Positions 1 through 7,784 are shown, counted from the stretch's first letter. The stretch is 10,000 bases of DNA from Asticcacaulis sp. (GCF_020217185.1 NZ_JAIWNX010000054.1:1-10000), one strand, 5' to 3'. Numbers and translations are program-made. Notes: generated by a model not told the origin, from the letters alone.

Positions 1-1121
1 CCGCCATCGTCTTCCGGTGTGCGGCCGAAGTGACCATAGGCCGCCGTGCGCTCGTAGATCGGTTTGTTGAGGCCCAGATGCAAACGAATGCCACGCGGCG
101 TCAGACCACCGATCAGTTCGGGCAGTAGGGCTTCGAGCTTCGCTTCGTCCACCTGACCCGTGCCGTGGGTATTGACGTAGAAACTCAAGGGGCGCGACAC
201 ACCAATCGCGTAGGACACCTGAAGCGTGCAGCGCTTGGCGAGGCCCGCCGCGACCACGTTCTTGGCCAGATAGCGCAGGGCATAGGCCGCCGAACGATCG
301 ACCTTGGTTGGGTCCTTACCAGAGAAGGCACCGCCACCGTGCGGGGCGGCACCGCCGTAGGTATCAACGATGATCTTGCGGCCAGTCAGACCGGCATCGC
401 CATCCGGGCCGCCAATGACGAAATTACCGGTCGGATTGACCAGCCATTCGGTATCCGCCGTCACCATGCCCTGCGGCAGGACTTCGAGCGCGTAGGGCTT
501 GACGATGGCTTCCACATCCTTCGGCGTCAGGCCTTCCTTGTGCTGGTGCGAGATCAGCACCTTGAGGATGCGCGACGGCACGCCGTTTTCGTACTGCACC
601 GTGACCTGCGACTTGGCATCGGGTTCCAGACGATGATCGCCGCCGTGACGCGCTTCGGCCAGACGACGCAGGATATTATGCGACCATTGCAGCGGGGCCG
701 AGGTCAGCTCCGCGGTCTCATCCGAGGCATAGCCGAACATGATACCCTGATCGCCGGCACCCTCGTCCTTGTTCTCAGCAGAATCGACGCCCATGGCGAT
801 GTCGGCCGACTGGGCGTGCAGGTGGCAGGCATAGTGGGCCGTGGCCCAGTGGAAGCCCTTTTGCGCGTAGCCGATATCCTTGATGGCCGCGCGCACCTTG
901 TCTTCCAGACCCGCGATGATTTCGCGCATCTTGTCATCGGCGGCGCGCACCTCACCGGCCAGAATGACGCGTTCGGTGGTTACCAGCGTCTCACACGCGA
1001 CGCGGGCTTCGGGGTCTTCGCGCAGGAAGGCATCGACGACGACATCGGAAACCCGGTCGGCGACCTTGTCCGGATGGCCTTCGGAGACGCTTTCGGAAGT
1101 GAAGATGTAGGACGGGCGCAT
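1..1121 (-). CDS. metK: S-adenosylmethionine synthetase, C-terminus cut by window edge
   Basis: Makes S-adenosylmethionine from methionine and ATP in the cytosol, the methyl donor for the cell and a substrate of MiaB in this window. The frame is open from an ATG at 1121 to the window edge (373 codons). Family hallmarks are the N-terminal [14 protein letters not shown] (residues 7-20), the ATP-binding [12 protein letters not shown] (121-132), and the P-loop-like [19 protein letters not shown] (262-280). Family members run to roughly 385-400 residues, so only about 15-30 C-terminal residues are missing. The start is supported by the standard MetK N-terminus directly after it and by a GGAG about 8 bases upstream. 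It is separated from the upstream xre gene by a terminator and 283 bp, and has its own candidate promoter and palindromic operator, so it is probably transcribed and regulated independently. Identification is secure. Confidence 0.98.
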   Translation of the reverse strand, partial: MRPSYIFTSESVSEGHPDKVADRVSDVVVDAFLREDPEARVACETLVTTERVILAGEVRAADDKMREIIAGLEDKVRAAIKDIGYAQKGFHWATAHYACHLHAQSADIAMGVDSAENKDEGAGDQGIMFGYASDETAELTSAPLQWSHNILRRLAEARHGGDHRLEPDAKSQVTVQYENGVPSRILKVLISHQHKEGLTPKDVEAIVKPYALEVLPQGMVTADTEWLVNPTGNFVIGGPDGDAGLTGRKIIVDTYGGAAPHGGGAFSGKDPTKVDRSAAYALRYLAKNVVAAGLAKRCTLQVSYAIGVSRPLSFYVNTHGTGQVDEAKLEALLPELIGGLTPRGIRLHLGLNKPIYERTAAYGHFGRTPEDDG

Positions 1122-1156
1122 GGCGGAACTCCGCTGTTCAACTAAGTGTTTGCACA

Positions 1157-1185
1157 CTCATATAAACATATCTTTATATGATCAA
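1157..1185 (-). promoter_or_regulatory. candidate metK promoter
   Basis: On the minus strand TTGATC (1185-1180) is followed after 17 bases by TATGAG (1162-1157), each 4 of 6 to the sigma70-type consensus. Other -10 registers in the same AT-rich stretch are possible. Transcription would start near 1150, leaving a leader of about 30 bases, too short for a known SAM riboswitch. The whole spacer and -10 lie inside the palindrome at 1158-1181. Predicted by eye only. Confidence 0.45.
1158..1181. promoter_or_regulatory. 24-bp palindromic operator candidate upstream of metK (SahR-like)
   Basis: Arms TCATATAAA (1158-1166) and TTTATATGA (1173-1181) are perfect inverted repeats. The central six bases are also symmetric except for one C/C pair, so 22 of 24 positions obey dyad symmetry. 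The centre (1169/1170) lies about 48 bp upstream of the metK start codon and over the predicted promoter spacer and -10, a geometry suited to repression by occlusion. AT-rich palindromes of this style are known for ArsR-family SahR regulators of the SAM/SAH cycle in Proteobacteria, which control metK, ahcY, metF and metH and respond to S-adenosylhomocysteine. The symmetry is seen directly; the regulator assignment is an inference from memory. Confidence 0.6.
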
Positions 1186-1208
1186 GTCGTTTGTGGGGTA
1201 ACCACTAC

Positions 1209-1243
1209 AGCGAAATGACTTTAAGAGGAATCGCCATTTCGCT
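1209..1243. repeat. 9-bp inverted repeat upstream of metK promoter
   Basis: AGCGAAATG (1209-1217) and CATTTCGCT (1235-1243) are perfect inverted repeats around a 17-base loop. Read on the plus strand the right arm runs straight into a T-rich tail (to about 1260), giving a weak terminator-like shape facing away from metK. Read on the minus strand it sits 24 bp upstream of the predicted -35. Its role is unknown. Confidence 0.4.
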
Positions 1244-1271
1244 TTAAATTTTTGTTTTGTCGCAATGTTTT

Positions 1272-1319
1272 TGCGGAAAACCGCTCACACTTTTGGCTTC
1301 GCCGAACACCGTTTCCGCA
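1272..1319. repeat. 8-bp inverted repeat in intergenic region
   Basis: TGCGGAAA (1272-1279) and TTTCCGCA (1312-1319) are perfect inverted repeats 32 bases apart. A small GGC-TTC-GCC hairpin lies in the loop near 1295-1303. It could be the stem of a short untranslated RNA or chance; no U-tract follows. Confidence 0.25.
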
Positions 1320-1345
1320 CATCGCTCTAAGTATGCCCATTCCCA

Positions 1346-1376
1346 CAATAAAAACCCCGCCGGTCGGGCGGGGTTT
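1346..1376 (-). terminator. Rho-independent terminator after xre
   Basis: A perfect 10-bp stem, AAACCCCGCC paired with GGCGGGGTTT (1352-1361 with 1367-1376), encloses a 5-base loop. On the minus strand it is followed by a T-rich run (TTTTTATTG). It begins 28 bp after the xre stop codon and fits as the end of the miaB-to-xre transcript. The A-rich flank on the other side could also allow plus-strand function, but no plus-strand gene ends here. Confidence 0.9.
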
Positions 1377-1404
1377 GCGGGGAGGTAGGTCTGTCTGTAA
1401 TCTT

Positions 1405-1914
1405 TTAATCTTCGCTGTCTTCCGCCAGTGCACGCACCAGCTCAAGGATACGGCGGCGGTGCTTGGGGTTTTTGATGCGCGGAAACGCCTCAGCCAGCTC
1501 AATGCCCTCGGTGGTCATCAGGAAGCCGTGCACGAACTGCTCGGACTGTGACTCCGAAAAGCCTTCAACGGCCTCGGACTCACCATAGCCTTCAAAGAAG
1601 TAGGCTACCGGGGCCTTGAGCGCCCGCGAGATTTCATGCAGCTTCGACGCGCTGATGCGGTTGGACCCGCGCTCATACTTCTGCACCTGCTGGAAGGTCA
1701 GGGAGATGGTTTCTGCCAACGCCTCCTGCGACATTCCCAAAAACTTGCGACGCATACGCACACGCGCACCGACATGCAAATCAACCGGATTCGGACTGCG
1801 GTCCGTCTTAGAATTTTCGTCCAACTTTGCCTCTTTACTTTTTACAGCCGGCGTTGTCGCCGTACCGCTTTTTGTCGTAACACCCCCTCCCATCCGGACC
1901 TGGGAGGCGGTCAT
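1405..1914 (-). CDS. XRE-family transcriptional regulator, PraR-like
   Basis: Predicted DNA-binding regulator of 169 residues. A variable, Lys/Thr/Ser-rich N-terminal tail (1-42) precedes an XRE/HTH_3 helix-turn-helix (about 44-107). The HTH includes GMSQEALAETISLTFQQVQKYERG (60-83), whose second half is the recognition helix, and ends in a PVAYFFEG motif. The C-terminal segment, RIKNPKHRRRILELVRALAE (146-165), resembles the tail of rhizobial PraR-type regulators, which as I recall also sit between lnt and metK. In those bacteria PraR controls adhesion and biofilm genes; the function here is inferred. The ATG at 1914 overlaps the lnt stop in an ATGA, arguing for translational coupling. A second in-frame ATG at 1893 would remove seven residues. 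A strong terminator follows. Confidence 0.9.
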   Translation of the reverse strand: MTASQVRMGGGVTTKSGTATTPAVKSKEAKLDENSKTDRSPNPVDLHVGARVRMRRKFLGMSQEALAETISLTFQQVQKYERGSNRISASKLHEISRALKAPVAYFFEGYGESEAVEGFSESQSEQFVHGFLMTTEGIELAEAFPRIKNPKHRRRILELVRALAEDSED

Positions 1915-3596
1915 CTTTCTTGGTTGTTTTTGCTAACGTTTACAAAAGTCACAAATACCAATGGAATCAAGCAAAAAAGCGCCACAAGCATGAGGTGCAG
2001 GTGCCGCCACAGCGTGTAAGGGGCAAATGATACCGCAGATGGTAACATCACATCACGAAAGCCTGATTGACCGATGCCAATTTCCGAGCCCGGAACGATG
2101 CGCCCCAGGGGGTCAATCACCGCAGAGACACCCGTAGGGGTTGACCGAACCATGGGCAGACCTTCTTCGATGGCGCGATAGCTGGACAGGTTGAGGTGCT
2201 GCACCGGTCCGGTTGTCGGGCCAAACCACGCATCGTTGGAAATATTGACAATCCATGATGGCCGTAATGGGGCAGACGGTGGTTTGGCTTCACCCGAGGC
2301 CAAGGCGGGGAACAGGCCTTCATAACAGATCAGCGGCAGAAACGACGGCAATCCTGTGACCTCGACGGGATGCGTACGCGGGCCGGGACTAAAGCCGTCA
2401 CCGACATGCGCTAACTCCTTTACGCCAAGGCTTTCCAGCACGCTTTCGAACGGCAGAAACTCACCAAACGGCACCAGTTTGAACTTGGAATAGACAACCT
2501 GATAATTTGTGCCGGTCTCATCGCGCGATAGCGCCAGCATCGAGTTACGCCATACAAGGGCGTCATGGTCATCTATCGCGCGGTGATAGGCGCCCCATAA
2601 CAAAATCTGATCTGGCTTAAGGAGGCCAGCAAACAGGTTTGCAGTCTCCGATTGTGGATCGAGCAAGTTCTCAGCAGCGTCCGGAAGCGCCCCTTCCGGC
2701 CAGATAATAACGTCTGGGTAACCCTTATTATCACGTTTTGTAACGGACTGTAAAAATTCTCGCTTCGCGTGTGCCTGACTATAGGTCACATAGCCGCGCA
2801 TGACCTTGAGCAACGCGCCTTCTGTCCACTTGGCGCGCTGACCGATGTTCGGCTGCACAAGGCGTATCCATGTGCCGGTGGTCGTAACCTCGGTCGTGGA
2901 CAGGCGCACAACCCCGAAGGTGAAGCCCGCGACCAGCACGGCCGCCGACACGGCCACTGGCCACAGACCCTTCAAGCCGTATCCACGACGGCTGACCGCC
3001 GGACTGGCGAACAGGGTGACGGTAAACAGGCTGAGGCCATAGACGCCGAACAGCGCGGCCAGTTGCGACATCGCCGAACCCGCCTTCCACGTCGCGCCGG
3101 CCGGATTCCACGGAAACCCGGTCAGGATCGTCCCGCGCAGCCACTCAAACAGGCAGAACAGACCGGCAAAAACCAGCCAGCGTGACCAGTGCCCCGCCAA
3201 TCGCCCACTGGCCAGTTTGCGATAGACTGCAAACGCCGCCCCCCAGAACAGGGCAATACCACCGGGCAGCAGGCAGACCGCAAACGGGGCCATCCAGCCC
3301 TGATTGCTGGCATCGACCAGAAAGGCCTCCGCCACCCAGAAACAGCCGACGAGGAAATAGAGAAACCCGGCCCACCAGCCAATGGCAAACGCCTTGCGCA
3401 AGGGCCTGGGGCCGAGGTCCTGATCAAGGCTCCACAGAAGGACGGCATAGGCCAGAAGCCCAGGCAGAAATCCGAACGGCGGCTGCGCCAGCCCCAGCAG
3501 CACCCCCATCAACGCCGCCTGCCGTTTCGGCCCCACATAGCGGCGGTACAGGGCGAAGGCGGGCGCCAAACGGGCACCGAGTTCGGTCAGGGTCAT
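1911..3596 (-). CDS. lnt: apolipoprotein N-acyltransferase
   Basis: Inner-membrane enzyme that transfers an acyl chain from phospholipid to the N-terminal cysteine of diacylated lipoproteins, the last step of lipoprotein maturation. The 561-residue protein has several hydrophobic membrane segments in its first 230 residues, a periplasmic nitrilase-like domain (about 243-515), and a final membrane helix (about 534-553). The catalytic triad is intact by alignment with E. coli: E301 in WPEGALP, K371 in YSKFKLVPFGEF, and C424 in PLICYEG. The conserved NISNDAWFG lies at 451-459. It is slightly longer than E. coli Lnt (512), mainly at loops and the N-terminus. The ATG at 3596 overlaps the stop of the upstream CBS protein gene in an ATGA, and its own stop overlaps the xre start in the same way. 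Family identification is secure. Confidence 0.97.
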   Translation of the reverse strand: MTLTELGARLAPAFALYRRYVGPKRQAALMGVLLGLAQPPFGFLPGLLAYAVLLWSLDQDLGPRPLRKAFAIGWWAGFLYFLVGCFWVAEAFLVDASNQGWMAPFAVCLLPGGIALFWGAAFAVYRKLASGRLAGHWSRWLVFAGLFCLFEWLRGTILTGFPWNPAGATWKAGSAMSQLAALFGVYGLSLFTVTLFASPAVSRRGYGLKGLWPVAVSAAVLVAGFTFGVVRLSTTEVTTTGTWIRLVQPNIGQRAKWTEGALLKVMRGYVTYSQAHAKREFLQSVTKRDNKGYPDVIIWPEGALPDAAENLLDPQSETANLFAGLLKPDQILLWGAYHRAIDDHDALVWRNSMLALSRDETGTNYQVVYSKFKLVPFGEFLPFESVLESLGVKELAHVGDGFSPGPRTHPVEVTGLPSFLPLICYEGLFPALASGEAKPPSAPLRPSWIVNISNDAWFGPTTGPVQHLNLSSYRAIEEGLPMVRSTPTGVSAVIDPLGRIVPGSEIGIGQSGFRDVMLPSAVSFAPYTLWRHLHLMLVALFCLIPLVFVTFVNVSKNNQER

Positions 3597-4483
3597 ACGT
3601 CTTCCGGAATCAGGTCGGGTTTGCGTTCGTGACGATGCAGACGCAGGCGTTTGATGCGGCGCTGATCGGCGTCCAGCACTTCTATATCTATCCCCGCCGC
3701 CGCGTAAGGGATGATTTCGCCCGGCTGCGGCACACGCCCGGCCAGCACAGCCACCAGCCCGCCCAGCGTATCGACCTCATCCTCACCGTCTTCGGGGAAC
3801 AGGCGCAGGCCCAGCCGCTCCTCAAGCGTCTCCAGCTCGACGCGGCCACTGACCTCGATCTGCCCCTCGGCGGTTTCGATCAGGTCTTCGGCTTCCTCGT
3901 CGTCATATTCATCGGCAATGTCCCCAACCACGGCTTCGAGCAGGTCTTCCAGCGTGACGAGCCCATCCGTGCCGCCGTGTTCGTCGATCACCAGCGCCAT
4001 GTGCGACCGCTCGGTCTGCATCTTCAGCAGCAGGTCCGTCGCCGACATGGCTCCGGGGACATAGATCAGTTCGCGCTTCAGGCGGTCGGTCACGGGCGCG
4101 TCCCAGTCGGGAATGCGCCGGTCATCCGACGGCGCCAGCAGCTTGAACACGTCTTTTACGTGGATGACACCCACCGGATGATCGAGATTGTCGCTATAGA
4201 CCGGCAGGCGCGAATGCTCGCTTTCGACGCAGACCCGCACCAGTTCGGACAGGGTGGCGGTGTCTTCGATGCCGATAATATCGACCCGCGGCGTCATCAC
4301 GTCGGATACGCGCAGGTTCTGAAAGGCACGGGCGTGTTCGATCAGGTCGTTGGAAGCCTCAGGACGGTCGCTCAGACTAAGCGGCTTTTCCGCCTCATCA
4401 GGCCCCAAAAGGCCAAAGAGGTTCAACAGGGTCTTTCTGGGTCCGGTCGGGCGCTTGGCGCTACGACTGTCAGGCTCCGGCAT
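3593..4483 (-). CDS. CorC/HlyC-type CBS-domain protein
   Basis: A 296-residue soluble protein with two CBS domains (about 60-117 and 133-192). Landmarks are VSDVMTPRVDI (59-69), the hallmark DEHGGTDGLVTLEDLLE (167-183) and VVGDIADEYDDE. A C-terminal CorC_HlyC transporter-associated domain follows (about 205-285). It lacks the N-terminal DUF21/CNNM membrane domain of full-length transporters, matching the short CorC (YbeX) class. CBS pairs usually bind adenine nucleotides, and CorC has been linked to Mg/Co efflux and, through its ybeY neighbourhood, to ribosome homeostasis; the molecular role is not established. The gene lies 10 bp after the ybeY stop and overlaps lnt by 4 bp. Placement beside lnt parallels the ybeZ-ybeY-ybeX-lnt order in E. 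coli. Symbol left blank because the function of this short form is uncertain. Confidence 0.93.
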   Translation of the reverse strand: MPEPDSRSAKRPTGPRKTLLNLFGLLGPDEAEKPLSLSDRPEASNDLIEHARAFQNLRVSDVMTPRVDIIGIEDTATLSELVRVCVESEHSRLPVYSDNLDHPVGVIHVKDVFKLLAPSDDRRIPDWDAPVTDRLKRELIYVPGAMSATDLLLKMQTERSHMALVIDEHGGTDGLVTLEDLLEAVVGDIADEYDDEEAEDLIETAEGQIEVSGRVELETLEERLGLRLFPEDGEDEVDTLGGLVAVLAGRVPQPGEIIPYAAAGIDIEVLDADQRRIKRLRLHRHERKPDLIPEDV

Positions 4484-4493
4484 GGTCAGTGGC

Positions 4494-4964
4494 CTATTTC
4501 TCTAGGTAAGGATCGGCAATGCCGAGCCCGTGCAGGATCTTACGCTCAAGGTCTTCCATCTCCTCGGCTTCGGGATCATTGATGTGATCATACCCCAAAA
4601 GATGCAAAGCGCCATGCACACTGAGGTGCGCCACATGGGCCTTAAGCGTTTTTTTCTGTTCTTTCGCTTCGCGCACGCAGGTTTCGAACCCGAAAGCGAT
4701 ATCGCCCAGATGCGGGTGCATCATATCGGGCGCCGGAAAGGACAGCACATTGGTAGGGGCGTTCTTCTGACGGAACTCTTTGTTGAGCGCCTTCATTTCG
4801 GCGTCATCGGTCAGCAGCACCACCAGATCAAGCTGCTCCTTCGCCCCCAGATAGGCAAAGGTCGCCTCAATCGCGCCGGTCACCACCGCCGACACCTCGG
4901 GCAGGGCTTCGGTCCAGTCGTCGTGTTCGACCTCAATGTCGATCAGAGGGGCAAATTCAGTCAT
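4494..4964 (-). CDS. ybeY: endoribonuclease YbeY, rRNA maturation factor
   Basis: Metal-dependent RNase family (UPF0054) needed for 16S rRNA 3'-end maturation and 70S quality control. The conserved three-histidine metal motif is present as HGALHLLGYDH (H117, H121, H127), preceded by TNVLSFP (71-77), and GDIAFGFE lies at 87-94. I chose the ATG at 4964 (156 residues), which overlaps the phoH stop by 8 bp and begins close to the domain. In-frame alternatives are an ATG at 4979 and a GTG at 4985, adding 5 or 7 residues; none has a strong ribosome-binding site. It sits between phoH and the CorC-like gene, the widespread PhoH-YbeY-CorC arrangement, supporting a joint role in RNA metabolism. The domain call is secure; only the start is uncertain. 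Confidence 0.95.
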   Translation of the reverse strand: MTEFAPLIDIEVEHDDWTEALPEVSAVVTGAIEATFAYLGAKEQLDLVVLLTDDAEMKALNKEFRQKNAPTNVLSFPAPDMMHPHLGDIAFGFETCVREAKEQKKTLKAHVAHLSVHGALHLLGYDHINDPEAEEMEDLERKILHGLGIADPYLEK

Positions 4965-5916
4965 GTTTTTCGCTGTCATAGGCACGCACGATGCGCGCGA
5001 CCAGTTCGTGCCGTACCACGTCTTCGGCGGTCAGGCGCGACACCCCCACCCCCTTCACATCGTTCAGAAGACCCACGGCGTGCACCAGACCGGAATCCGA
5101 AGCGCGCGGCAGATCGACCTGCGACGGATCGCCGGTGACGACCATTTTCGAGCCTTCGCCCAGGCGCGTCAGCACCATCTTCATCTGCTGTTTGGTGGTG
5201 TTCTGTGCCTCATCGACGATGACATAGGCGTTGGACAGGGTGCGACCGCGCATATAGGCCAGCGGTGCGACCTCGATCTCGTTGCGCTCGCGGCGGCGAC
5301 GCAGGCTTTCCGCCCCCAGAATATCATCCAGCGCCTGCCAGATCGGCATCAGGTACGGATCGACCTTTTCATTGAGATCACCGGGCAGGAAACCTAGCTT
5401 TTCGCCCGCTTCGACCGCCGGGCGCGTGATGACCAGACGATCCACCGCCCCCTTGAGCAGCAGTGACGTACCGTGCGCCACGGCCATAAAGGTCTTGCCG
5501 GACCCTGCCGGCCCCAGTCCGAAAGTCAGGTCGTTGCGCAGCAGTTGCTGATAATATTTGGCCTGCCCCTCGGTCTTGGGGGCAATGGCGCCTTTGCGGC
5601 CCATCACGATCACATGCGATTGGCCGTGGTGATCGGCCCACACCGGTGATTTACCCGTCGGATTCTGGATCAGGGTGCGAACATCGACCTCGCTGATCTC
5701 CACGCCTTCGTCATAAAGCTCAGACAGGGCGTTGAGGATGACGTGGGCGCGCTGACGATCGCGCACCTTGCCCGTCACCTGAAACCCGCCGCCGGGCGTT
5801 TCGATCAGCACATGATAAGCCCCTTCGATCAGGGCCAGATAGCGCTGCGCCGGTCCGGACAGGGCCAGAACCTTGTCTTCGCTCAGTTCTATGAAATCTT
5901 CGGTGGCAAGGGTCAA
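4957..5916 (-). CDS. PhoH-family ATPase (YbeZ/PhoL type)
   Basis: Cytosolic P-loop NTPase of 319 residues, probably partnering YbeY in RNA processing. It has an N-terminal region (about 1-100) with a KH-like feel, then the PhoH ATPase domain: Walker A GPAGSGKT (135-142), [19 protein letters not shown] (163-181), Walker B VIVDEAQN (232-239), and the sensor-like [10 protein letters not shown] (261-270). The start is an unusual TTG at 5916, sharing TTGA with the miaB stop. AAGG lies seven bases upstream, and no ATG lies nearby in frame. A rare start codon overlapping the upstream stop suggests that translation depends on miaB read-through coupling. The ATPase family is certain. The precise biochemical role is inferred from E. 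coli YbeZ and from the ybeY neighbour, so no symbol is given. Confidence 0.95.
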   Translation of the reverse strand: MTLATEDFIELSEDKVLALSGPAQRYLALIEGAYHVLIETPGGGFQVTGKVRDRQRAHVILNALSELYDEGVEISEVDVRTLIQNPTGKSPVWADHHGQSHVIVMGRKGAIAPKTEGQAKYYQQLLRNDLTFGLGPAGSGKTFMAVAHGTSLLLKGAVDRLVITRPAVEAGEKLGFLPGDLNEKVDPYLMPIWQALDDILGAESLRRRRERNEIEVAPLAYMRGRTLSNAYVIVDEAQNTTKQQMKMVLTRLGEGSKMVVTGDPSQVDLPRASDSGLVHAVGLLNDVKGVGVSRLTAEDVVRHELVARIVRAYDSEKHD

Positions 5917-7280
5917 GCGTGTACCTTTTCCAGTTCCCCGATCAGAGAATTGTTCCCCACGCCCACAATCTTCACCGGCACGATCTGACCGATTAGGTGT
6001 GCCGCGTCTTCGGCAAACACCGCGTGAAGCCAGGGCGACCGCCCAACGGCCTGCTGACCATAGCGACCCGGCTTTTCAAACAGCACGTCGATGGTTTGCC
6101 CCACCAGCGAGGCCTTAAACGCCTGCGCCTGTTCGTTGATAAGAGCCTGAAGCGCCTGAAGGCGCGCATCGGCCACGGCCTCATCGACCTGACCCGGCAT
6201 GGCAGCGGCCGGTGTGCCCGGACGCTTCGAATATTTGAACGAGAAGGCCGAGGCGTAACCGACGGTGCGGATCAGGTCCATCGTTTCTTCGAAATCCTTG
6301 TCCGTCTCACCGGGGAAGCCGACGATGAAGTCACCGGACAGGGCGATGTTCGGCACGGCGGCTTTCAGGCGCGCAATCAGCTCGATATAGGCCTGACGCC
6401 CGTGCTTGCGGTTCATGGCACGCAGGATCTTGTCCGACCCGGACTGCACAGGCAGGTGCAGATAGGGCATGACCGCAGGGTTTTCCGCATGGGCGCGGAT
6501 CAACTCATCGGTCATGTCATTGGGGTGCGAGGTGGTGTAACGGATACGATCCAGCCCTTCGATCTCCGACAGGGCCTGCATCAGGCGCGGCAGAGTCGAT
6601 TCCTGACCATCGACCTCAAGCCCGTTATAGGCATTGACGTTTTGCCCCAAAAGCGTGATTTCGCGCACGCCTTTTGAGGCCAGTGAACGCGCCTCTTCGA
6701 GGATCGAGGCCACCGGGCGCGACCATTCGGCACCGCGCGTATAGGGCACCACGCAGAAGGTACAGAACTTGTCACAGCCCTCCTGAACCGTCAGGAAGGC
6801 CGTCGGACCGCTCACCTGACGCTCGGTCGAAAGGGCATCGAACTTGTCTTCCGGGGCGAAGTCGGCCTTCAGGCGCTCGCCCTTGGCGCGGGTGGTGCGC
6901 GCGATCAGCTCCGGCAACTGATGATAGGCCTGCGGCCCGACGACCAGATCGACGGCCGGCGCGCGGTTCATGATCTCTTCGCCCTCGGCCTGCGCCACGC
7001 AACCGGCGACCGCAATCGTCATACGCCCTTCGCCGCGCGCTTCCTTTTCCTGACGCATCACCTTCAGGCGGCCGATCTCGGAATAGACCTTTTCCGCCGC
7101 CTTTTCGCGGATATGGCAGGTGTTGAGCAGCACCAGATCAGCGCCTTCGGCCTGATCGGACACGGCATAGCCCAGCGGGCGCAGAAGGTCAGCCATGCGC
7201 TCGCTGTCATAGACGTTCATCTGACAGCCATAGGTTTTGATGTGCAGCTTTTTGGATGCGGCGGATGCGGTTTCACTCAT
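5913..7280 (-). CDS. miaB: tRNA-2-methylthio-N6-dimethylallyladenosine synthase
   Basis: Radical-SAM methylthiotransferase that converts i6A37 to ms2i6A37 in tRNAs reading UNN codons, using two [4Fe-4S] clusters and SAM. The 455-residue protein shows the N-terminal UPF0004 domain, with its cluster cysteines C19 (TYGCQMN), C55 ([11 protein letters not shown]) and C93 (VAGCVAQ). The radical-SAM cysteines are C169, C173 and C176 in [10 protein letters not shown], followed by [15 protein letters not shown]-terminal TRAM domain (about 386-455) binds tRNA. All six cysteines are intact, and the length is close to E. coli MiaB (474). The ATG at 7280 has only a weak ribosome-binding site. The gene opens the tightly overlapped miaB-phoH-ybeY-corC-lnt-xre run. 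The partner miaA is not in the window. MiaB rather than MtaB or RimO is indicated by CHIREKA and the RGAEWSRP context. Confidence 0.96.
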   Translation of the reverse strand: MSETASAASKKLHIKTYGCQMNVYDSERMADLLRPLGYAVSDQAEGADLVLLNTCHIREKAAEKVYSEIGRLKVMRQEKEARGEGRMTIAVAGCVAQAEGEEIMNRAPAVDLVVGPQAYHQLPELIARTTRAKGERLKADFAPEDKFDALSTERQVSGPTAFLTVQEGCDKFCTFCVVPYTRGAEWSRPVASILEEARSLASKGVREITLLGQNVNAYNGLEVDGQESTLPRLMQALSEIEGLDRIRYTTSHPNDMTDELIRAHAENPAVMPYLHLPVQSGSDKILRAMNRKHGRQAYIELIARLKAAVPNIALSGDFIVGFPGETDKDFEETMDLIRTVGYASAFSFKYSKRPGTPAAAMPGQVDEAVADARLQALQALINEQAQAFKASLVGQTIDVLFEKPGRYGQQAVGRSPWLHAVFAEDAAHLIGQIVPVKIVGVGNNSLIGELEKVHA

Positions 7281-7300
7281 GCGGTGCTTATGAGGTTTCA

Positions 7301-7319
7301 GGCCTCGTTTTTCAAGGCC
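7301..7319 (-). other. hairpin in the miaB leader
   Basis: On minus-strand RNA GGCCUUG pairs with CGAGGCC around an AAAAA loop: seven pairs including one U-G wobble that is a mismatch on the plus strand, so the fold favours minus transcription. It lies about 20 bases before the miaB ATG. No U-tract follows, so it is not a standard terminator; it may be a leader or processing structure. Confidence 0.3.
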
Positions 7320-7347
7320 AAAGACCGGATTTTATCCACATGGGCGT

Positions 7348-7361
7348 GGCCGGGTCCGGCC
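7348..7361. other. short GC hairpin just after fur
   Basis: GGCCG (7348-7352) and CGGCC (7357-7361) form a 5-bp stem with a 4-base loop 8 bp past the fur stop. There is no downstream U-run on the minus strand, so at most this is a weak or Rho-type end signal. Confidence 0.25.
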
Positions 7362-7369
7362 CCTTCGGC

Positions 7370-7780
7370 TTATTTGTCGTCGAGCGGCACGCCGTACAGT
7401 TCAAGCTTATGACCCACCAGCTTGTAGCCCAGCTTTTCGGCCAGAGCGGTTTTCAGCTTCTCAATCTCTTCATCGAAAAATTCGATCACTTCGCCCGATT
7501 TGATATTGATCAGGTGGTCGTGGTGATCTTCACCTGCCTGTTCATAGCGCGAACGGCCATCGCCGAAATCGTGGCGTTCGACCACGCCCGCTTCTTCGAA
7601 CAAACGCACCGTGCGATAGACGGTAGCCAGCGAAATATGGGGATCGACGGCAGCAGCGCGACGGTACAGTTCTTCGACGTCCGGATGATCCGTGGCCTGA
7701 GACAGCACACGGGCGACGACCCGGCGCTGATCGGTCATGCGCATACCTTTTTCGACGCATTGCTGTTCGATACGGTCCAT
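7370..7780 (-). CDS. fur: ferric uptake regulator Fur
   Basis: Iron-sensing transcriptional repressor of 136 residues. It has a winged-helix DNA-binding domain (about 1-80) with TDQRRVVARVL and the recognition segment LATVYRTVRLFEEAG (51-65). A dimerisation/metal domain follows, with HHDHLI (86-91) and the typical EVIEFFDEEIE. Ligands matching Fur metal sites are H32, E80, H87 and H89, plus H86, D88 and H124. The only cysteine is C8, so the Cys4 structural zinc site of E. coli Fur is absent, as I recall for several alphaproteobacterial Fur proteins. I chose the ATG at 7780 because the protein begins MDRIEQQC, like Caulobacter Fur, and GGGAGGG lies 4 bases upstream. A start 58 codons earlier (7954) would run into rimI and add non-homologous sequence. 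Zur or Irr is less likely given the strong Fur-type motifs. Confidence 0.95.
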   Translation of the reverse strand: MDRIEQQCVEKGMRMTDQRRVVARVLSQATDHPDVEELYRRAAAVDPHISLATVYRTVRLFEEAGVVERHDFGDGRSRYEQAGEDHHDHLINIKSGEVIEFFDEEIEKLKTALAEKLGYKLVGHKLELYGVPLDDK

Positions 7781-7784
7781 GCGG

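Larger units (their letters stand above)
1122..1404. other. 283-bp intergenic region between xre and metK
   Basis: This is the longest stretch without a gene. From high to low coordinates it holds the xre terminator (1346-1376), an unexplained imperfect stem (1272-1319), a very AT-rich tract (about 1243-1260), a 9-bp inverted repeat (1209-1243), and the metK promoter/operator (1157-1185). Short frames on either strand here lack a convincing ribosome-binding site or recognisable protein. No tRNA or known riboswitch is apparent. Confidence 0.7.

Noticed and set aside
165..1145. 326-residue open frame on the plus strand opposite metK
   Set aside because: It is fully antisense to an unmistakable metK, has no recognisable motifs, and its Arg/His/Gly-rich composition is typical of a high-GC shadow frame.
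1122..1160. SAM-type riboswitch in the metK leader
   Set aside because: The predicted leader is only about 30 bases, with a small GCAA-loop hairpin (1143-1160) that overlaps the promoter; nothing resembles SAM-II, SAM-V or SAM/SAH cores.
3182..4582. 466-residue open frame on the plus strand opposite lnt, the CBS gene and ybeY
   Set aside because: It spans the antisense of three well-identified genes and their overlaps, with a low-complexity Arg/Gln/Pro-rich start; third-position GC bias explains its length.
5997..6677. 226-residue plus-strand frame opposite miaB
   Set aside because: Antisense shadow of miaB with no independent ribosome-binding site or motif.
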